The notes beneath the pieces were generated by a model. The model was not told where the DNA came from. It was given only the letters and a program-made list of their open reading frames with translations, and did no database searches. Shown in pieces: positions 59,377 through 64,000 of a DNA stretch of 64,000 nt; position 1 is the first letter of the stretch; the number at the start of each line of letters is the position of its first letter. This stretch comes from JBDOQU01 sp039839375 (GTDB lineage: Bacteria > Pseudomonadota > Alphaproteobacteria > DSM-16000 > Inquilinaceae): assembly GCF_039839375.1 (NCBI RefSeq), contig NZ_JBDOQU010000003.1, forward strand, positions 124,001 through 188,000. The letters run 5' to 3'. Both the position numbers and the translations under genes were made by a program.

Positions 59377-61362
59377 ATGTGCGGTTTCTCCGGCTTCCTT
59401 GATCCTGATATTCGTGTGCCCGCATCCCGGTGGCCGTCGCTGCTGGACAACATGGGCGCGTGTCTGCGACATCGCGGACCGGATGATGGCGGGCGGTGGC
59501 TGGATGTCGAGGCGGGCATCGGGCTTTCGCATCGGCGGCTGGCGGTGCTGGACCTGTCGCCCGCGGGCCATCAGCCCATGGTGTCGGACGGCGGCCGGTT
59601 CGTGATTGCCTTCAACGGCGAGATCTATAACCACATGGCGCTGCGGGCGGCGCTGGAGCGTGCGGGCGCCGCGCCTGAATGGCGTGGCCATGCGGATACG
59701 GAAACCCTGCTGGCGGCTTTCAAGGCCTGGGGCGTGGAAAAGGCGCTCCAGGCGACTATGGGCATGTTCGCCCTGGCGCTGTGGGATCGGGCGGAACGCA
59801 CGCTCACGCTGGCCCGCGACCGTTTGGGCGAAAAGCCGCTGTACTACGGGTGGCAGGGACCGGTGCTGCTGTTCGGGTCCGAGCTTACGGCGCTAAAGAT
59901 GCACCCGGCCTTTGTTGGCGAGATCGACCGCGACGCGCTGACCTTGCTGCTACGCCACAACGCCATCGGCGCCCCGCATTCGATATACCGGAACATCCGC
60001 AAGCTGACTCCCGGCAGTTGGGTGGCCTTTTCCGGTGCGGCGGCACCGGGAGACTGGCCGGAGCCGCGCCCTTACTGGTCGCTGCAGGAGGTCGCCGCCG
60101 CCGGGCTGGCCGCTCCGTTCGAAGGCAGTCCGGAGGAGGCGGTGGGCGCTCTTGAGGCGCAACTGGCCGAGGCCATTAGCGGGCAGCAGCTCGCCGACGT
60201 GCCGCTGGGAGCGTTCCTCTCCGGAGGGGTAGATTCCTCCACCGTGGTAGCGCTGATGCAGGCGCGTTCCTCCCGACCGGTGCGCACCTTCTCCATCGGC
60301 TTTCATGAACAGGGCTACAATGAAGCCCAGCATGCCAAGGCTGTGGCCCGGCACCTGGGCACCGACCACACGGAGCTGTACGTCACGCCCGAACAGGCGC
60401 TGGCGGTTATCCCGCAATTGCCCGCTATCTGGGATGAGCCTTTTGCGGATTCGTCGCAGATCCCGACCTACCTGGTGGCGCAACTGGCCCGACAGCATGT
60501 CACGGTGGCCCTCTCCGGCGATGGGGGAGATGAACTGTTCGGCGGCTATGGCCGCTACTTTCTTACCCAGAAGCTGTGGGGGAAATTCGGGCGCGTTCCT
60601 TACCCGCTCCGCCGGGCCAGCGCGGCGATGATGCGTCACCTCCGCCCGGCGCAATGGGATGCCCTGCTTTCGCTGATGCCGGGGCTGTTGCGGAGTAATG
60701 CGTCCGGCGATCGTTTGCATAAGTTGGCGGAAATGCTGTCGGCGCGGGATGGCACGACCTTTTATCGGCAGATGATCTCCCACTGGAAAAATCCGGCCGC
60801 TCTTGTGCCTGGCTCTGTGGAGCCCGACCGACCGGCACTTCAGGCCGACAACGGGCTGCTGCCCCATATGATGCTCACCGACGCTCTCAACTATCTGCCG
60901 GACGATATCCTGACCAAGGTTGACCGGGCGGCGATGGCTGTAAGTCTGGAGACTCGTGTACCGTTGCTTGATCATCGGGTGGTTGAACTGGCCTGGCGGT
61001 TTCCCGCCACATTTAATATCCGCGACGGACAAGGAAAATGGCTACTCCGGCAGGTGCTCCGTCGTTACGTCCCGCGTGAACTCATCGAGCGGCCGAAGAT
61101 GGGTTTTGGCGTGCCGATCGACAGTTGGTTACGCGGGCCTCTGCGCGACTGGGCCGAGGAGTTGCTGAGTGAACGTCGACTACGTGAGGAAGGCTTTTTC
61201 GATCCGGCGCCGATCCGGCAAAAATGGCAGGAGCATCAGCGCGGTGATCGTCAATGGCATTATTACTTGTGGGATGTGCTGATGTTCCAGGCTTGGCGGG
61301 ACCATCACCATGGAGAGGAAGCCTCCCCAAGAGCGATGGACATGCCGAGGTCAGCGGGGTGA
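59377..61362 (+). CDS. asnB: Asparagine synthase (glutamine-hydrolysing), AsnB-type
   Basis: The 661-aa protein begins MCGFSGFLD: Cys2 is the nucleophile of the class II glutaminase domain (about 1-210, with NGEIYNH). The synthetase domain has the ATP-pyrophosphatase motif SGGVDSS near 281-287 and the later RVPLLDHRVVELAWR. In a polysaccharide locus such genes often make amidated sugars or amino-sugar derivatives rather than free asparagine; which applies is open. It follows a 65-bp gap. Confidence 0.9.
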   Translation: MCGFSGFLDPDIRVPASRWPSLLDNMGACLRHRGPDDGGRWLDVEAGIGLSHRRLAVLDLSPAGHQPMVSDGGRFVIAFNGEIYNHMALRAALERAGAAPEWRGHADTETLLAAFKAWGVEKALQATMGMFALALWDRAERTLTLARDRLGEKPLYYGWQGPVLLFGSELTALKMHPAFVGEIDRDALTLLLRHNAIGAPHSIYRNIRKLTPGSWVAFSGAAAPGDWPEPRPYWSLQEVAAAGLAAPFEGSPEEAVGALEAQLAEAISGQQLADVPLGAFLSGGVDSSTVVALMQARSSRPVRTFSIGFHEQGYNEAQHAKAVARHLGTDHTELYVTPEQALAVIPQLPAIWDEPFADSSQIPTYLVAQLARQHVTVALSGDGGDELFGGYGRYFLTQKLWGKFGRVPYPLRRASAAMMRHLRPAQWDALLSLMPGLLRSNASGDRLHKLAEMLSARDGTTFYRQMISHWKNPAALVPGSVEPDRPALQADNGLLPHMMLTDALNYLPDDILTKVDRAAMAVSLETRVPLLDHRVVELAWRFPATFNIRDGQGKWLLRQVLRRYVPRELIERPKMGFGVPIDSWLRGPLRDWAEELLSERRLREEGFFDPAPIRQKWQEHQRGDRQWHYYLWDVLMFQAWRDHHHGEEASPRAMDMPRSAG

Positions 61363-61408
61363 GGCCACGGACGGGTAACATGACATTCCAATCCGGATAT
61401 GGCTGCCG

Positions 61409-62215
61409 ATGAATACGCAACATGCCGAAGACGTCAGAGCGGGGCAACGCTTCGCTTTCGGCGAAAACTGGTCACGCTTTCTTACTGTGCTGAACGATGA
61501 ACGGGTGCGCCAGGCGGAACAGTCATTGTGTGGGATGCTGCAGGTTGAGGACCTGAAGGGAAAGACCTTTCTCGACATCGGGTCCGGCAGCGGGCTGTTT
61601 AGTCTTGCGGCGCGACGGCTCGGGGCGACTGTACATTCTTTCGACTATGACCCGCAGTCGGTTTCCTGCACCGGCGAACTTAAGCGCCGATACTTTCCCG
61701 ACGATCCGCAGTGGGTCGTGGAGCAGGGATCGGTGCTCGATGAGGGCTATATCTCTTCGCTGGGCTTGTTCGACATCGTGTATTCTTGGGGCGTTCTTCA
61801 CCACACCGGACAAATGTATGCGTCATTCTCGCTTGTTGCGCCTGCCGTCGGGCCGAAGGGAAAGCTGTTTTTGGCTATTTACAACGATCAGAGAATTATC
61901 AGCAAATATTGGATGTTCGTTAAAAAATACTATAATAGATCAGCAATTCTTGCGATTCTATTTTTAGTTATTCATACGCCATATTTGATCGGCGGCCGAT
62001 GGATTGCTCGCGCCTTCACTGACCGACTCTCTCTTCAAAGGGGCATGTCACTATGGCATGACATGCTTGACTGGCTTGGGGGATTTCCTTTCGAAGTAGC
62101 TAAGCCAGAGGAGGTGTTTCGGTTTTTCCGCGATAGAGGTTTTGCTCTGCAAGACCTGAAGACGTGTGGCGGGCGGATGGGGTGCAATGAATTTGTCTTT
62201 TACCTCCGAGAGTAG
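61409..62215 (+). CDS. Class I SAM-dependent methyltransferase
   Basis: The 268-aa protein has motif I FLDIGSGSGLFSLAARRLG, the acidic strand end SFDYDPQS, and IVYSWGVLHHTGQMYAS as post-II. The mid-part holds a hydrophobic helix (ILAILFLVIHTPYLIGG). The role is probably sugar modification in the locus. It starts 46 bp after asnB. Confidence 0.83.
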   Translation: MNTQHAEDVRAGQRFAFGENWSRFLTVLNDERVRQAEQSLCGMLQVEDLKGKTFLDIGSGSGLFSLAARRLGATVHSFDYDPQSVSCTGELKRRYFPDDPQWVVEQGSVLDEGYISSLGLFDIVYSWGVLHHTGQMYASFSLVAPAVGPKGKLFLAIYNDQRIISKYWMFVKKYYNRSAILAILFLVIHTPYLIGGRWIARAFTDRLSLQRGMSLWHDMLDWLGGFPFEVAKPEEVFRFFRDRGFALQDLKTCGGRMGCNEFVFYLRE

Positions 62216-62300
62216 ATAAGGGCAAGCAGTGCTTAATCGTCTGTGGAGTTTACTGCGCGAATGGTCCGTGGAATGGAAAATCGATCTGGATTAAGCAGTT

Positions 62301-63449
62301 ATGGATCTTTCGAACAGTAATCGCATTGCGATCTACCTTCCGTCCCTGCGCGGCGGCGGCGCCGAACGGGCGATGGCGACATTGGCCAATGGCTTCGCCG
62401 CACGCGGCCTGTCTGTGGACTTAGTATTGGCCAATGCAGAAGGCCCTTATCTGGAAGACGTAGATCACCATTCCGTGCGGGTGGTGGACCTCCAATCCCG
62501 GGGAGTATTTTTTAGCTTGCCGGGATTGGTCCGATATTTGAGGCATGAGCAACCTCGAGTTCTGTTTTCGGCTCTCAGCCACGCCAACGTGGTGGCTGTG
62601 TGGGCGCGGGGATTGGCGGAGATTCCGACCCGGTTGGTGATATCCGAACGTGCCAATTTGTCGGTTACCCAACAATTTTCCCCCGGCTTCCGCCAATGGC
62701 TCGTGCCTAGATTCATGCGCGCCGCATATCCAAGAGCCGATAGGATCGTGGCTGTGTCCGCTGGAGTGGCCGATGATCTGGCTATCGCTATCAATCTCCC
62801 TCGCGAACGTATTTCCGTCGTCCATAACCCGATCGTTACCGAAACTCTGTTGAGGCAGAGCAACGAACCACTGACACATCCCTGGCTTGCTCCCGATGCG
62901 CCGCCGCTTATCCTTGCTGCGGGACGTCTGGCGCCGCAAAAGGATTTCGCAACCCTGATCCATGCCTTTGCTCGTTTGCGTTCGGTGCGTCCTGCGCGGC
63001 TAATGATCCTCGGCGATGGGATAATGCGCGATGATCTTATGACTCTCGCTGTCGAACTCGGTGCTCAGAAAGACGTCGCCATGCCGGGATTCGTAGATAA
63101 CCCCTTTGCCTGGATGCGTCGGTCATCCCTGTTTGTGCTCTCTTCCGCTTTTGAGGGACTACCGGGGGTTCTGATCCAGGCGATGGCTTGCGATGCACCG
63201 GTTGTGAGTACAGATTGCCCAAGCGGCCCGGCGGAGATTCTGGAAAATGGCCGCTGGGGGAGGCTGGTGCCGGTGGGTGATGTGTCTGCCATGGCTGGAG
63301 CCATGGCGGCGGCCCTCGACGATTCCGCCCCGCCGGACGTCGCGCGGCGTGCCCTGGATTTCGGGATGGATCAGGCGGTGGATGGCTATCTGGATGTGAT
63401 GTTCGGCCGAGGCGGGTACGGCGAATCGTCTGGAGTGACGGTGCCGTGA
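62301..63449 (+). CDS. Glycosyltransferase family 4
   Basis: The 382-aa GT-B enzyme opens with YLPSLRGGGAERAMATLANG and has ILAAGRLAPQKDFATLI and FEGLPGVLIQAMACDAPVVSTDCPSGPAEIL in the donor domain. It resembles the GT4 at 57445 in the N-domain motif GGGAER. A gene overlap with the next reading frame (GTGA) marks coupling to the polymerase-like gene. Confidence 0.9.
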   Translation: MDLSNSNRIAIYLPSLRGGGAERAMATLANGFAARGLSVDLVLANAEGPYLEDVDHHSVRVVDLQSRGVFFSLPGLVRYLRHEQPRVLFSALSHANVVAVWARGLAEIPTRLVISERANLSVTQQFSPGFRQWLVPRFMRAAYPRADRIVAVSAGVADDLAIAINLPRERISVVHNPIVTETLLRQSNEPLTHPWLAPDAPPLILAAGRLAPQKDFATLIHAFARLRSVRPARLMILGDGIMRDDLMTLAVELGAQKDVAMPGFVDNPFAWMRRSSLFVLSSAFEGLPGVLIQAMACDAPVVSTDCPSGPAEILENGRWGRLVPVGDVSAMAGAMAAALDDSAPPDVARRALDFGMDQAVDGYLDVMFGRGGYGESSGVTVP

Positions 63450-64000
63450 CGTCCGCTGACCATGTTTTGTCGTGCTCCTGGAGCATCAAAGCTACGTTGC
63501 CTTCGCGACTCGTCGCGGCAGTGTTCGCGTTGATTTACGGGACGGCGCTCGCATCCCTGCCGATTCTTCTTTTCCAGGATCGCGAGAACTATCTGGTTTA
63601 CGCAGATGAGTCGCTCGCAATTCTATTGCGCTACGCTGAGCGTGGCGTGCTGCCGCTCATAACGAATGAGCCGGTCTGGCTATTAATCAATTCCGCACTG
63701 GGCGCGGTGCTGGTGCCGGCGGATGTGCTCCGCGTCCTGATCTTCGTGTCCGCAACTATCGTTGCCTATAGAGTGCTGCGTGCCGATGCCCGCAATGCCT
63801 TTTGGCTGCTTCTGTTTCTGCTCTTGCCGCAGATCGTAAAGAATCACATCGTCCATTTGCGTCAAGGAGTTGCAATCGCCGTATTCCTGCTGGGGTGGTT
63901 CAGTCGCAGGAAGACTTGGTGGATCGCCGCGCTGGCGGTGACGCCCCTGATTCACGCTTCCTTCTTCTTCATCCTGCTTCTAGTGGCCATTTCGGCATTG
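63446..64000 (+). CDS. EpsG-like polysaccharide polymerase, N-terminal part (cut by window)
   Basis: The reading from GTG 63446 (overlapping the glycosyltransferase stop as GTGA) runs open for 185 codons to the window end. It shows five or more hydrophobic segments, an N-terminal helix LVAAVFALIYGTALASLPIL, and the EpsG-type hallmark HLRQGVAIAVFLLGW followed by LIHASFFFI. EpsG/Wzy-like proteins polymerise repeat units in the periplasm. The gene is incomplete. Confidence 0.75.
   Translation, partial: MTSADHVLSCSWSIKATLPSRLVAAVFALIYGTALASLPILLFQDRENYLVYADESLAILLRYAERGVLPLITNEPVWLLINSALGAVLVPADVLRVLIFVSATIVAYRVLRADARNAFWLLLFLLLPQIVKNHIVHLRQGVAIAVFLLGWFSRRKTWWIAALAVTPLIHASFFFILLLVAISAL

Noticed and set aside
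1..64000. CRISPR array
   Set aside because: No regularly spaced identical repeats with unique spacers were seen; the repeats present are dispersed palindromes.

Overview
The window reads as a high-GC alphaproteobacterial chromosome, most like Rhodospirillales and relatives. The support is an IalB-type secreted protein beside rlmN, a DUF1127 protein, an SdhAF4-type assembly factor, the mtaB-ftsY-yciB neighbourhood and alphaproteobacterial-style metK, apaG and OmpA genes. Three families of palindromic dispersed repeats fill several intergenic gaps. No rRNA and no CRISPR array is visible. Two tRNAs are present, Ser-GGA and Gly-CCC.

Region 1 (1-18.4 kb) is core chromosome. It carries a partial osmC-like gene, rlmN, IalB, a SPOUT RNA methyltransferase, a class-3-type asparaginase coupled to a methyltransferase, DUF1127 divergent from a GcvA-type LysR regulator, a membrane sulfatase-superfamily enzyme framed by 80-bp inverted repeats, an aminotransferase, an SDH assembly factor, a coupled htpX-hutD-VOC set, an AAC(3)-I-like acetyltransferase, tRNA-Ser, an alpha/beta hydrolase, a GT4 glycosyltransferase overlapping a lipid A-type acyltransferase, and a cysteine hydrolase coupled to a GlxA-type regulator.

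Region 2 (18.4-41.5 kb) begins with a galactose/galactoside unit on the minus strand (DeoR-type regulator, galT, galK, GH1 glycosidase, then an FAD oxidoreductase) with shared CTTTCG/CGAAAG operator-like sites. It continues with an MFS pump, mtaB-ftsY-amn-yciB, argE-folE-apaG, an OmpA lipoprotein with a strong terminator, and a YnjBCD-type ABC importer. Divergent from the importer is a class I ribonucleotide reductase operon (nrdA without an ATP cone, nrdB) preceded by a cobalamin riboswitch.

Region 3 (about 41.6-52.3 kb) is an accessory island at the 3' end of tRNA-Gly(CCC). Its entry integrase (461 aa) is followed by an AlpA-like DNA-binding protein, a frameshifted pseudogene, and an unusual minus-strand module. 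The module contains a 58-aa excisionase-like protein, two different tyrosine recombinases with ATGA-coupled genes (609 and 469 aa), and two 115-aa paralogues of unknown function separated by a third small protein. Both paralogues share a leader that can fold over its own Shine-Dalgarno. A 16-bp perfect inverted repeat lies just upstream of the recombinase pair and a second palindrome just downstream. A ParD-like/zeta-type toxin-antitoxin pair with a palindromic operator follows. No duplicate of the tRNA 3' end was found, so the right boundary is open. This module is the best candidate for an undescribed system in the window.

Region 4 (52.3-64 kb) has metK and then a polysaccharide locus: a Wzz-like protein, a MviN-family flippase, a TylF-type methyltransferase, three further methyltransferases, two GT4 glycosyltransferases, an AsnB-type amidotransferase and the start of an EpsG-like polymerase. 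Most junctions overlap by 4-8 bases, implying one co-translated operon. Parts are AT-richer than the rest of the window, which suggests horizontal acquisition.
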